Below are positions 11,300 to 22,374 of a stretch of DNA of 64,000 nucleotides, piece by piece. The position numbers and the translations under genes were made by a program. This stretch comes from Iris pallida. Its lineage: Eukaryota > Streptophyta > Magnoliopsida > Asparagales > Iridaceae. Each line of letters opens with the position of its first letter. Position 1 is the first letter of the stretch. A model generated the notes under the pieces. That model was not told the DNA's origin. It did no database searches and worked only from the letters and a program-made list of their open reading frames with translations. The DNA is taken from positions 1 to 64,000 of the forward strand of contig JANAVB010012138.1 of the NCBI GenBank assembly GCA_029216955.1. The letters are read 5' to 3'.

Positions 11300-11873
11300 T
11301 GTAGAAGCATGGAAAAGAGAATATTGCTTTTAGTCCCACATCGGAAAGGAGAAAAAGAAAGGGGCTCATTCTATTATATATATAGAGCCCCCTTTCCTCC
11401 TTTGAAAAGGGCACCAAAATAAAAAAGAAAAAGAATCACTCAATTGAGTCACTCGCTGTCATGGCGTGGATGAGTTGAGTTCTGAGTACTATGCACCTTC
11501 ACGGGCTAGTATAAAGAAATCCAAGGCGGCACGGGCCATGCGCTTCAAACGTGCTATGCCAACAGTAAACAGAGATGCGCGTGCAAAATCATACGCGCTA
11601 CCGATGGTAAACTGTACAAAATTGTCTCGAGTGCGTTTGCACCAGATATGAGCCGACTCTTAAAGTCCCCCTCCCATATGGGTAAAATTCTTGCGCTTGA
11701 ACCAAGTAAGGAGGGAATCTCTTGCGGGCCAGACCCTATGCGACCCATTGAGAATGTTGAAGCTTCCAACTTGGACTCTTCCTACTATGCACCTTCGGGT
11801 GCTAAGTCGAAGAAGTCTAGGGCCATATCACATATTTTATGCATGGGCCTGTCATAGCTTGTCCTGTCTCGTA

Positions 11874-12048
11874 GTGCTTTACTAGTCTCAGATCAGAGGG
11901 CAAATATGATGGTCCTAAAAGTCTTCCTACAAAGATCGAGAGCAGTGCTTTACTAGCCTCAGATTAGGGAGCCAATATGGTGGTCCCAAAAGTCTTCCTA
12001 CAACGATCGAGAGTAAGTGCTTTACTAGCCTCAAATTTGGGAGCAAAG
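11874..12048 (+). repeat. 71-72-bp tandem repeat
   Basis: GTGCTTTACTAGYCTCAGAT starts at 11874, 11945 and 12017, giving two full copies and one partial copy. Each full copy ends with GTCTTCCTACAA(A/C)GATCGAGAG. Confidence 0.9.
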
Positions 12049-12473
12049 TGGACTCGAACCGCAGAAACAAGTGGACTCATGTGGCCCAGTGGACTCGAGC
12101 CGCAGAAGGAATGCTCCTGAAAATCCCATGCGGCCAAGAGAAACCAAGCCGTAGAGGGAAGGCTCTCGAAGACCCCATGTGGCTAGGTAGACTCAAGCTG
12201 CAGAAGCAAGGCTCTCGAAGATCCCATGCAGCCAGGTTGACTCGAGCCGCAGAAGCAAGGCTCTCGAAGAACCCATGCGGCCAAGTGAAACCGAGCCGCA
12301 GAAGCAAGGCTCTTGGAGACCCCATACGGCCAAGCGGACTTGAGCCACAGGAGGAAGACTCTTCAGACTTCATACGGCCAATATGATCTGAGCCACAGAA
12401 GGAAGTCTCTTGAAGACCCCATGCGGCCAAGCCAATTCGAGCCGCAGAAGAAAGACTCTTGAGACCTCATGCG
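12049..12473 (+). repeat. About 50-bp minisatellite (8-9 units)
   Basis: The unit GACTCGAGCCGCAGAAGCAA ... CCCATGCGGCCAAG repeats eight to nine times with a period near 49-50 bp. Units have 10-20 percent differences and small indels. Both strands stay open over more than 100 codons simply because the unit lacks stops; I do not regard this as a gene. The array ends exactly where G2 coding sequence begins. Confidence 0.9.
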
Positions 12474-12474
12474 T

Positions 12475-14010
12475 CCATTGGGAGTTCCTTGTTATGCCTT
12501 TTGGAGCAACCAATACGTCAGCGATCTTCATGGATCTTATGAATCGCATCTTCATATCCCATTTAGACACAATTGATAATATCTTGGTTTATAGTCGGAC
12601 TGAGGTAGAGCATGAGCAGCATCTTCGCGTGGTTCTTCAGATTCTTCGGGACTATCAGCTTTATCTGAAGTTCAGCAAGTGCAATTTTCGGCTCGATATA
12701 GTCTCTTTCTTGGGTCATATTATTACTGGAGGTGGTGTTGAGGTAGACCCCATAAAGGTAGAGGCTATCGAGTGTTGGCCAGTACCTCGTACAGCTTCAG
12801 ATATACGTAGCTTTCTGGGATTAGCAGGCTACTATAGACGGTTTACGGTAAACTTTGCTAGGATCTCCGTACCCTTGACACGGCTGACGTGTAAGGACGT
12901 GTGCTTCAAGTGGTCAGATGCTTGTCAGGTTTCTTTTGAGAAACTCAAACAGAGTTTGATTTCAGCTCCTATTCTAACATTACTCGTCGAACCAGGTGGG
13001 TTCACGGTGTATTGTGATGCGTCATGCCGGGGACTTGGTTGTGTCCTTATGTAGCATGGTCGAGTGATAGCATATACATCTTGGCAGCTTCGGGACCATG
13101 AAAAGATCTATCCGACGCACGATCTTGAGTTGGCCGCGGTTGTGTTTGCCCTCAAGCTCTGGAGGCATTATCTATATGGTGATCGAGTGGAGATTTTCAC
13201 TGATCATAAGAGCTTGAGTTATGTGTTCACCCAGAGGTGGCTTGAGTTACTGAAGGATTATGATGTTGATCTTCAGTATAATCCCGGGAAGGAAAACGTC
13301 GTTGCAGACACTTTGAGCAGGAGACCTGGAGTCTATTTTTTGACGGAGCAGCGTCACCTTCAGGAGGATCTTCAGGAGATGGACATAGAGGTAGTGCTAC
13401 CTGGTGAAGCAGCTATCATGGCAGGCTTGCAGGTGCAGTCTACCATTGTGGAGAGGATCAGAGAAGCATAGTCAGGGTATGCCAGGCTTCAGCAGCTCAC
13501 AGCAGAGTGTGTGGCAGGGTGCAGATCAGAGTTATGCATCCATGAGGATGGGACACTACGGTTTAGGAGTCATCTTTGTGTGCTGAGTGGAGATATTCGA
13601 CAGAAGATTATGTCGGAGGCCCACAGTTCTCAGTATTCTGTTCATCTAGGAGGAACAAAGATGTACCGTAATATTCGTTAGTATTTCTAGTGGAATAGTA
13701 TGAAGAGGGAGATAGCTCAGTTTGTTTCTCAGTGCTTGGTTTGTCGGCAGGTCAATGCTAGCATCAGAGACTGGTCGAACTTCTTCAGCCTTTACCAATC
13801 CCAGAGTAGAAGTAGGATCATATTACTATGGACTTCGCGGCTGGTCTTCCTAGAACCCCGACTGGTAGAGATGTCATTTGGGTTATAGTAGATCGACTCA
13901 CGAAGGTTGCCCACTTTCTACCTTTTATAGTTGGTCAGCCTACAGAGCAGTTGGCCGAGCAGTATATGAGGTAGATTGCTAGATTCCATAGGGTGCCAGT
14001 TAGCATAGTT
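12475..14010 (+). pseudogene. G2 pol fragment: RT, RNaseH, integrase N-terminus and core
   Basis: The order is RT palm end ([11 protein letters not shown], then IDNILVYSR in place of the usual DDILVYS, so the catalytic FxDD pair is damaged), [21 protein letters not shown], RNaseH ([35 protein letters not shown]), integrase HHCC region (SVHLGGTKMYR, QCLVCRQV) and the start of the core (GLPRTPTGRD, IVDRLTKVAHF). Stops interrupt it, for example TAG after GCVLM (13052-13054), TAG at 13468-13470 and several in 13678-13980. The fragment ends at PVSIV, just before the second catalytic Asp, where G3 begins. The wording matches Tekay/Del chromoviruses. Confidence 0.88.
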
Positions 14011-16790
14011 AAAGGGTTGCAAGAGTTGCTCGACAAAGGGTTTACTCGGACTACTGTTTCACTATAGGGAGCGCCTATGTTGTTCGTAAAGAAAAGGGAT
14101 AGGTCTATGCGTCTGTACGTCGATTACAGAGAGCTGAACAAGGCCACCATTTGGAACAGTATCCATTGCCCCGCATAGACGACTTATTCGATCAGTTACA
14201 AGGCACCTCGATATTTTTAAAGATTGATCTCCACTCGGGCTATCATCAACTCAAGATCAAGTCAGACGACGTGCAAAAGTCAGCCTTTAGCACTCGGTAG
14301 GGCCACTACGAGTTTCTGGTGATGCCATTCGGCCTGACGAACGCCCCTGCCACCTTCATGGATCTGATGAATCGGATATTTTGACCCTTTCTTGATAAAT
14401 TTGTGGTAGTCTTCATTGACGATATTCTCGTCTACTCGATGGACAGGGCACAGCATGCAAAACATCTGCAGACCGTGCTCCAGACACTTCGAGAGAATCA
14501 GTTGTATATAAAACAGAGTAAGTGCAAATTTTGGCTGAACATCGTATCCTTTCTTGGTCACATCATTTTGTCCGAAGGTATTGTAGTCGATCCGAAGAAA
14601 GTGGAAGCTGTTGCTGAATGGAAGCGGCCTGCATCTGCTAGTGAGATTCGAAGCTTTCTTGGTTTGGCGGAATACTATCAACGCTTCATGAATGACTTCG
14701 TGAAGATTGCATCGCCATTGACTCGCCTCACTCAAAAGGGAGTCGTGTATGAGTGGTCGGATGACTGTGAAGCCTCCTTCCAGGAGGTAAAACATCGACT
14801 AATTTCGGCCCCTATACTCGCACATCCGGAAAGGCCAGAGGGTTTTTAGATATTCAGCGATGCTTCAGGCCAGGGCTTGGGATGTGTGCTCATGCAGCGA
14901 GACAAGGTTATATCCTTCGCCTCCAGACAGTTGAAGCCGCAAGAGAAGAACTATCCTACGTACTACTTGGAGTTAGCGGCGATTGTGTTCGCATTAAAAT
15001 TGTAGCATCACTATCTATATGGCGTGCCGTACGCGATCTATACCGACCACAAGAGTCTCAAGTATCTCTTCACCTAGAAGGAATTGAACTTACGACAGAG
15101 GCGTTGGCTCGAACTGATCAAAGACTATGACTTGACGATCGACTACACTCCGGGCAAGAGAAATATTGTTGCGGACGCTCTAAGTCAAAAATATCTTACC
15201 TCGCTATCCATCAATAGCAGACTACTACAGGATCTAGAAGAAATGGGTATCGACCTCCGGGTTCGATTCAAGGATATACGGTTGGCGCAACTACAGTTAG
15301 AGTCGAGTTTGCTGGAAAAGATCAAGACCGCTCAGAAGGATGATCCGTACTTGAAAAAAATACACGAGCGAGTTTCAACAGGTAGTGCGACCGACTTTGC
15401 GAAAGATAAGACCGGCGTGCTGAGATTGAATGGCCGACTATGTGTTCCGGATGATTCAGAACTACGAAAAGAGATATTGGCGGAGGCACATTATGCGAAA
15501 TATACCTTGTATCCAGGCAGTACCAAGATGTATAAGGACCTCCGCATGACCTTCCGGTGGCAAGGAATAAAGAGAGATGTGGCACTCTTCGTGTCACAGT
15601 GCATGGCCTGTCAGCAGGTGAAAGCTGAGCATCAGAGACCGGGCGGAGAGATGCAGAACCTTGCTATTCCAGAGTGGAAATGGGATCATGTCACTATGGA
15701 CTTTAATATTGGCCTGCCGAGGACACCACGGGGGAACGACGCCGTCTAGGTCATCATCGATCGACTAACTAAGTTAGCGCACTTTATAGCCATTAAAGTT
15801 ACTTGGAGCATCAACCGCCTTGCTCAGATCTATCTTGACGAAATAGTTCGGCTGCACGGGGTACCAGTATCAATCATCTTAGATCGGGACAGACGGTTCG
15901 TGTCATACTTCTGGTGTAGTCTTCAGTTAGCTATGGGGACCAAGTTGCAGTTCAGCTCAGCTTATCATCCTCAGACCAACGGCCAAATAGAGCGAATGAA
16001 CCAGATTCTCGAAGATATGTTACGACTTTGTGCGATCGACTTAAAGTCAAGCTCGTACGTCCATCTACCGTTGGCGGAATTTGTATATAACAATAGCTAC
16101 CAGTCCAGCATCCAAATGGCTCCGTATGAAGCTTTGTACGGTCGAAAGTGCAGATCGCCCATTTGTAGGTATGAAGTCGGGGAACGGTAGATATTCGTCC
16201 CGGAGCTGGTGGAATACACTGTGGAAAAGGTCAAGCTAATTCGAGAAAGACTGAAGATTGCACAGAGTCGGCAAAAGAGCTACGCTGACACCCATCGAAG
16301 ACCACTTGAGTTCCTGGAGGGCGATCACGTGTTCCTGAAGGTGGCGTCCATGCGAGGAGTTACCAGATTCGGTGTGAAGGGAAAACTGAGTCCAAGATTT
16401 GTAGGTCCTTTTGAAATATTAAAGCGAGTCACCCCAGTAGCTTACAAAATCGCTTTGCCACCAGCGCTTTCGGATGTACACGATGTCTTCCACGTATCTC
16501 AGTTACAGAAGTACATGCATGATCCGAACCATGTGGTAGATTTTGGTCAACTGAATCTGAAGACGGACTTATCATATGTAGAAGAGCTAGTGCAAATACT
16601 AGAGCATAAGGATAAACTACTTCGAAATCGGGCAATCCCTCTCGTTCGCATACTCTGGAGGAACCATTCGGTGGAAGAGTTGACATGGGAACTCGAGTTA
16701 GAGATGAAGGAAAAGTTTTCTTCATTATTTTCATAGAGGTATGTTCTGTTCTTAAGTTTCAAGGACGAAACTTTTTTTAGTTGGTTATGG
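14011..16790 (+). pseudogene. G3 pol: RT, RNaseH, integrase and chromodomain (truncated at 5' end)
   Basis: It starts within RT at QELLDKGF and runs through [19 protein letters not shown] (catalytic Asp pair intact), RNaseH ([25 protein letters not shown]), integrase zinc region (QCMACQQVKAEHQRPGG), core with D (MDFNIGLPR), D (ILDRD) and E (NGQIERMNQ), and a C-terminal chromodomain (NRAIPLVRILWRNHSVEE) ending with TAG at 16734-16736. Stops occur at 14382-14384 (TGA, shared with G4), before IFSDAS, at HHYLYG, at LFT and at NDAV. The histidine of the usual HPG in the zinc region is Tyr (LYPG), as in G4. It is followed by GGACGAAAC and the shared LTR. 5' LTR, gag and protease are missing. Confidence 0.9.
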
Positions 16791-18448
16791 TGTAGTGTCC
16801 CGTCCCTACATCGTGCCCCGTTTCTCGTCTATGGGGTACGAGAGAAAGGAATACTGTCGCTATCGATTCGGTCGGGATCGATCGAATCGGTCGAACGAAA
16901 ACGGTTGAATTAAGATCCATTCCCCGTTATGGAGTGGCTTCTTCGGAACCAAGTCCCATATTCAGCGGGTTGCGCCTCGAGGATAGACTCTGTGGCTGAG
17001 TAGGGAGAGACCTCCCGTTGCTCTGCTTTTTATGCCTCAATTCCTTCTTTGGCTTTGTTTTTCTGAATGCATTTTCGTGAATGTTTTCGATAGTTTTCAT
17101 GGCTCGCATTTTGAATTTCGCATTCGTATCAAATTTCCTTGAATAACAAAGTGTTCTAATCAGTTGCTTGTGCGATTTCAGGTGATTGCGTAGGCAACGT
17201 CTAGCACGGCCAACCAGTTTCTTATCTCAAGTAAATACTAAGGTGAGTGGCTGACCCTTCTTCCCTCGACCCTCTTCTCTAATACATTATCAATGCTAGA
17301 CATGTGTTAGGCTAGATAAAATGTTACGCTACGAATGACATTCCAATAAACGGTGACCCGATGTCTCACGCACACGAACTATAGAACTGCTTTCCATATA
17401 ACTTCATCGTGCTTACAATTATCATATTATATAGAACCATGCTAAGAAAAATACGAATCGATTAAATAAATGTAGCAACAATACCACGAAGATGTTCCTT
17501 GAAATAACGGTAACTTAGCACGATCATGGACAACTTGTCGACAAGGGTGATTGTTTCTTCGGACGGTATCCCGAGGCCGTGGGACCATTCCGGCCTAGGA
17601 GGAAACACGGATAGCTATGTCAGATGCATGCCACGGTAGGCAGTGGCTTTCAACGGGGCTCGCTACCTGCGCTGAAGGACCTCTATCTACCAAGCTATAT
17701 GTCCAGGATGGCTTGTCATGCTAGAGACCTTTATAAATGCACTCTATTATATTCCCTTATTAACAACATGACAGGGAAGGACATGGTAAGTTTACGTTGC
17801 AACGACACGCTCTGCGAGGGTAAGACATATCATCGTTATACTGTTGTGCCTTCAAATATAGGTTTGAATTGACTAGGATGGCTAGAAACTTCACAAAATA
17901 TTTGTATGCACGTTCACTTAACTTCTTCAACAAATGAGAGCACGAGATTTAAATTGCCACGCACCAGCACAAAGTATAAAGTGCTGACCCTCGCTCTCAA
18001 CAGGTACCCGGAATCAGGATAGCTTGCCAAGGGACTGAAGGCGACGCTTATTTCTTTTGAAGCCTTGCTAGCGCGAAGGCTAATTCTGCAACATTTTGAA
18101 GACTCCAATTCAACTGCATCATGCAGCGCATACTCTCACCGATCCCAGGTCTTAGAGAGTCATTTTGATGTTTTGTAAAAAGGGATGTAAATGTATGGAA
18201 TGACTATCTCATCGATGTCGGTTGTAAGCCCGAGAGGCCTCTTTTGTAATCGAGTCTGTAATCTAACTTATTATCAATAAAAATACAAGTTTCCTTCTCA
18301 ATATAAATGTGTTCAATTTCTCTGCGTACTCTCGTAAATGCTGTTGTTTTGGATAACCTTATGAAACACCTTGTGCGAGCGCAACTTAGGCTTGCACGGC
18401 AGCACGCCCGGGGGAAGACTATCGATTCTACCGAATCGGGGTGTGACA
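16791..18448 (+). mobile_element. LTR shared by G3 (3' side) and G4 (5' side)
   Basis: The 1658-bp LTR begins TGTAGTGTCCCG and ends GGGGTGTGACA. A tRNA-Met primer site lies immediately right (18452-18463), making it the 5' LTR of G4; G3 pol ends 54 bp to its left, making it also the 3' LTR of G3. Its partner is the interrupted LTR 43936-44359 plus 53480-54607. A polyadenylation-like AATAAAAAT lies near 18277. It contains a 117-bp insertion (17408-17524) absent from the partner. The sharing points to unequal recombination between LTRs of tandem or sister copies. Confidence 0.9.
17408..17524. mobile_element. Small MITE-like insertion in the shared G3/G4 LTR
   Basis: 117 bp starting CGTGCTTA and ending TTAGCACGAT (inverted ends of about 8 bp), flanked by CAT on both sides (17405-17407, 17525-17527). 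The matching site in the other G4 LTR (near 53685) reads uninterrupted CTTCATGGAC, so the empty site is visible within the same window. A 3-bp duplication suits a short DNA transposon derivative; the superfamily is unclear. Confidence 0.75.
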
Positions 18449-18451
18449 TAA

Positions 18452-18463
18452 TGGTATCAGAGC
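18452..18463 (+). promoter_or_regulatory. Primer-binding site of G4 (tRNA-Met)
   Basis: TGGTATCAGAGC, complementary to the 3' end of plant initiator tRNA-Met, starts 4 bases after the LTR end. Confidence 0.93.
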
Positions 18464-18585
18464 ACGGCATTACGTCCTTGGCCTCCAGTGTCAAGTTTCA
18501 AGTCTCAAAATCGTTGGTCTCATGTCGATGAGATATGTCATTCCATACGAGTGAGTCCGTAATAAGTTTTGTGACTAATGTATTT

Positions 18586-19750
18586 TGCGTTCAAAAATCC
18601 AAGAAGGCACGGCGGTGAACGTGGCAGCGAACAAAGAAAGTGCTTCGAGTGGCTCGAGTAGCTCGAGGCCCAAACCCTCTAACGATGCCATGGAACGGAT
18701 GTTGCGTATGCTAGAAACGCAACAACGTAAGCTGAGGAGAATCAACGCCAGAATGAGCAACATCGACAGCAGACGGAGGCACGCCAGACTCAGTTCGAGG
18801 CCTGATTCGATACACAATTCAAGTTGCAGCAGAAGCAGCTTGATACTCTTCAGCAGATCGTTCAGACAGTGGTGGCCAACAATAACAACTCTGCGACAAC
18901 CCGTGCCATAACCGAGCATGTGGCCAGACAAAGTGAAGTCGAACCGGAGGTACCTGAGCGTCTACCTGCAGCACCGAGAAGTTCCAACTTCGAGGTGTCA
19001 AAATTCAGTAAAAGTTTTTGCACTTTCTTCTGCGGCACTGAAGACCCTTCTATGGTGATCGATTGGTTGGAGGAGTTAGAAGACCGGTTCGAGCTTCTGG
19101 GCATCGATGAGTCCAAAAAAGTCGTATGCGCTCAACTTCTACTCCGATTGAACGCGCACGACTGGTGGGTCGTACAAAAGCGAGCGATCAGACGCGACGA
19201 CGAAACAGCGGTAATTCCTTGGGCCACCTTTCGAGAGGCGTTCGAGATCGAGTACCTCCGTGCATCCATTCGACAAGAGAAAGAAAATGAATTTATGCAG
19301 CTAAAGCAAGGAAATATGACGGTGCGGCAGTATGCAGCAGAGTTCAACATGCTAGCCAAATTTGTTGGAGAATTTCTACCCTTCACGGAGAGTCATGCTC
19401 GACTATTTGAAGTGGGTCTACGACCATCTATTTTTGCCCACTTGTCTATTTCGTAATACAAAACGATGGGGGAGTCTCTCAACCATACCCTCCGTCTTGA
19501 ACGCCAATACCCTCCAGTTGCTGTCGGCGCTGTGCATACATACAATCACAAATGCCCTAGCCATATAGAAGAAAACAAAGTGACCAAGCGTCCGAACAAT
19601 GGACACCAGGGCGGACATCAGGTGCGGAATCAGGGACCTCACTGTACCAAATGCAACCGGAATGGACATCTTACCGTCGACTGTGAAGTTTAAAATGGCG
19701 GGTGTTTTATATGCGAAAAAGGGGTCACTATCATGGAGATTGCTCGAACC
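18586..19750 (+). pseudogene. G4 gag: capsid and two zinc knuckles
   Basis: After a Ser/Arg-rich start and a Gln-rich coiled stretch (QQKQLDTLQQIVQTVV), a retrotransposon gag domain follows from FCGTEDPSMVIDWLEELE to MTVRQYAAEFNMLAKFV (18824-19456 is one open stretch of 210 codons). Two CCHC zinc knuckles follow: CTKCNRNGHLTVDC (about 19645-19686) and CFICEK...GHYHGDC (about 19700-19740), the latter frameshifted within an A/G run. Other lesions: a frameshift near 18760, TGA near 18804, TAA at 19454-19456 and TAA at 19691-19693. The product would package element RNA in cytoplasmic particles. Confidence 0.87.
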
Positions 19751-19887
19751 GAAGAAGAAACAACTTGAACACGCCTCAGCATTAACAGCACCGTCCAGGG
19801 AACCAAAGTCTAGCACCTCGAGCCTATCAACCCGCACCGCAAAATGGCCAAGATCGTCACCCCAATGCCCGGGGCCGCGTCTATGCC

Positions 19888-20946
19888 ATGACTCGAGATG
19901 AAGTGCTGGCTTCAGATACGGTTGTGACAGGTATACAAAATTTCAATAATGTGCCTACTCGTGTGCTATTTGATTCAGGCGCTTCGTATAGTTTTATATC
20001 GGCGGACTTTGCCGTCGAGCACAAATTTCCTATAATATCATTAAATCTCGACCTTAGCGTAAGTATACCTTCGGGCACACCACTACTCACAAATTTAGCC
20101 TGCGACAATGGGATTATCTGTATCGGCGGTCAAAAGATCGGTCTTGACGTGATAGTTCTAGACATAAAGGACTATGATATCATTCTGGGAATGGATTGGC
20201 TCGGGTCGTGCAATGCAACCATCGACTGCGCCAGAAAGACGGTCACCTTTCGTATACCAGGAGTGCCTGAATTCTGCTTTTTGTGTGGTGAGGCGTCCTC
20301 GACCTGCATGTTAATCTCGGTAATTTCTCCTCGGAGGATGCTGCATTCGGGGTACGAAGGCTATTTGGCGTCCATTCGAGACACGCGACAGGATGGTACA
20401 AACGCGGGTCAGACCGAAGTTGTGGCAGAATTCCCCGATGTGTTCCCGGACGAGCTACCCGGCATGCCCTCCGACCGAAAAATTGAGTTCAGCATCGATA
20501 CATTCCTTGATACTCGACCGATTTCCAAGGCCCCGTACAGAATGGCTCCCGCCGAGCTGAAGGAGCTCAAGGTCCAGTTACAAGAGTTGCTCGACAAAGG
20601 GTTTATTCGGCCTAGTATTTCACCATGGGGAGCGCCCGTGTTTTTCGTGAAAAAAAAGGATGGGTCCATGCGTCTGTGCGTCTATTCCCGAGAGTTGAAC
20701 GAGGCTACCATCCGGAACAAGTATCCATTGCCCCGCTTAGACGACTTATTCGATCAGTTACAAGGCGCCTCGGTATTTTCGAAGATTGATCTCCTCTCAG
20801 GCTATCATCAACTCAAGATCAAGTCAGACGACGTGCAAAAGTCAGCCTTTCGCACTCGGTATGGCCACTACGAGTTCCTGGTAATGCCATTCGGCCTGAC
20901 GAACGCCCCTGCCACCTTCATGGATCTGATGAATCGGGTATTTTGA
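19888..20946 (+). CDS. G4 protease and N-terminal reverse transcriptase
   Basis: This is an open frame of 352 codons. The aspartic protease active site is [11 protein letters not shown] (about residues 28-38), and [17 protein letters not shown] is the conserved protease end. The RT domain begins at [20 protein letters not shown] and shows [33 protein letters not shown] (catalytic Asp) and [20 protein letters not shown] replaces the usual CVDYREL. The frame stops at TGA 20944-20946 (NRVF stop), a stop also present at the same codon in G3. RT continues in frame ([11 protein letters not shown]) to 21025, where SIRE-A is inserted. The family makes gag-pol polyproteins; the start chosen is only the first Met after the gag lesions. 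Confidence 0.88.
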   Translation: MTRDEVLASDTVVTGIQNFNNVPTRVLFDSGASYSFISADFAVEHKFPIISLNLDLSVSIPSGTPLLTNLACDNGIICIGGQKIGLDVIVLDIKDYDIILGMDWLGSCNATIDCARKTVTFRIPGVPEFCFLCGEASSTCMLISVISPRRMLHSGYEGYLASIRDTRQDGTNAGQTEVVAEFPDVFPDELPGMPSDRKIEFSIDTFLDTRPISKAPYRMAPAELKELKVQLQELLDKGFIRPSISPWGAPVFFVKKKDGSMRLCVYSRELNEATIRNKYPLPRLDDLFDQLQGASVFSKIDLLSGYHQLKIKSDDVQKSAFRTRYGHYEFLVMPFGLTNAPATFMDLMNRVF

Positions 20947-21025
20947 CCCTTTCTTGATAAATTTGTGGCAGTCTTTATTGACGATATTCTCGTCTACTCG
21001 AAGGACAGGATGCAGCATGCAGAAC
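20947..21025 (+). pseudogene. G4 RT catalytic segment left of the SIRE-A insertion
   Basis: In frame after the [23 protein letters not shown], with the catalytic Asp pair intact. It ends at the SIRE-A target duplication AGAAC (21021-21025); RT resumes at 41609. Confidence 0.88.
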
Positions 21026-21974
21026 TGAAGTACAGATACGCAACTCTAGAGGGGGGTGAATAGAGTTTATAACGAAAATTATCAATTAAAAACTTAAACT
21101 CTTTTCACCAACAAAATAATCAGAGTAAAAAAATATGAAAATAAAGTAGTAGAGAGGAAACACAAACACATCAAGATTTTTAACCTGGTTTCCCTCGTGG
21201 AGGACTAGTCCAGGCCTGAGAACTCTAGCTCAGGATTGAAATCCACTATTTGTGAAATAGGGTTACAACCACGTGCCTTTTCACAGAAGAGCACGTCAAA
21301 CTTCTTTCAATGATCGCTGTGGCGAAACTTGGACTTTTCTAAGTGACTTACAACTTCTTGCACTTCAAACTTCTAGCTGAATCGTACCGAGCAACTAGGA
21401 CGGTTGGAAAGTTTGAATACTAAGTGGATGGAAAGGTAAAGCTCTTTAATATGTAGGCTATGTAAGATAAGAAGAAGAAAAGATTGGATGATTTTGAAAT
21501 GAGAAAAACCAAGGCCTATTTATAGGGTTCGGGGTAGGCATAATTCGGCCAGAATTCTGTGTGTAGAATTCAAATTTTTGGCCGTTGGACAACTAGCAGT
21601 GATGAAGACCTAAAAATCAGCTTCCTGTAATTTAGGGGGTAGAGTTCGGCCCGAACTCTGTGTAGAGGCAGAGTTCGGTTCTAAATGGGCTTTTGGATGA
21701 ATAGGCTGATTTGGATAATGGCTAAGTAAACCTATAAGGCTATGTCTAGCCCAAAGTTGCTCAGTATGACCCAACGTACATCATCTTATACTCAAAAACA
21801 ATAAAAAGTATAGACTCCAGTATACACAAAATAGCAAAACTTCAGACAGCTGTAGTCTTGAACAAATGAGCGGAGTTGATTGATTTCGAACTTGATGTGT
21901 CAAATTGGACTATGACAAATATTGTTTTGTTAATTTTCATGATTAGGTTGACCGTGATCCGGTTTGGGTCAACA
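21026..21974 (-). repeat. 3' LTR of SIRE-A
   Basis: 949 bp; on the minus strand it starts TGTTGACCC and ends CTGTACTTCA. The TATA box TATAAATA reads on the minus strand (plus positions about 21516-21525). One copy of the near-palindrome AGAGTTCGGCCCGAACTCT is at 21641-21659; the second is truncated by a roughly 29-bp deletion relative to the 5' LTR. Confidence 0.93.
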
Positions 21975-21990
21975 ATCTCCCCCATTTTGA
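21975..21990 (-). promoter_or_regulatory. Polypurine tract of SIRE-A
   Basis: On the minus strand TCAAAATGGGGGAGAT directly precedes the LTR start TGTTGACC; this wording is characteristic of SIRE/Maximus elements. Confidence 0.9.
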
Positions 21991-22374
21991 TAATTGACAA
22001 AACATGATATTTGTATGTCTCAATATTCATACCTGGACACATTATGGCTCCCCCGTACTTGAACAAATTTTCTATCCCGTAAACTGATATTTCCTGTGAC
22101 AAGTTCTTCATCCAAATATACATATCCAAGTATTCATAGTACTAAGGCAGATATCAAGTGTTCTTCCCCTTTTGACAAACATCAAAATGGAGACAAAATA
22201 GAGAAGCAATATAGATACCATCTATATAATGAAAGATAACATGCAAGTAGTAGTTCTAAATTAGAGCAAACTGAGCCATAGAGTTTGAAAAACATAAAAA
22301 CATAAGCAAAAAGAAACATAGTGCCATATGAAAAATAGTCCTAAGCATCAGTGGCAATACAAAAGTCATATCCA

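Larger units (their letters stand above)
11300..12473 (+). mobile_element. 3' LTR of G1, truncated on the right
   Basis: It starts with TGTAGAAG after the polypurine tract, has AGTCCCACATCGG (11333-11345, a phrase common in plant LTR promoters) and a TATA box (TATATATATA, about 11375-11384) followed by a purine/pyrimidine leader. Downstream it becomes repetitive (about 71-72-bp units, then about 49-50-bp units) and is cut at about 12473 by the broken start of gypsy element G2. The natural LTR end (CA plus primer site) is not seen, and it is uncertain whether the minisatellites belong to the LTR. Confidence 0.65.

Noticed and set aside
12048..12386. A 112-codon open frame over the minisatellite (and a 117-codon frame on the other strand)
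   Set aside because: Both follow the repeat unit, which lacks stops; no domain, no start context, and the frame runs into a broken RT.
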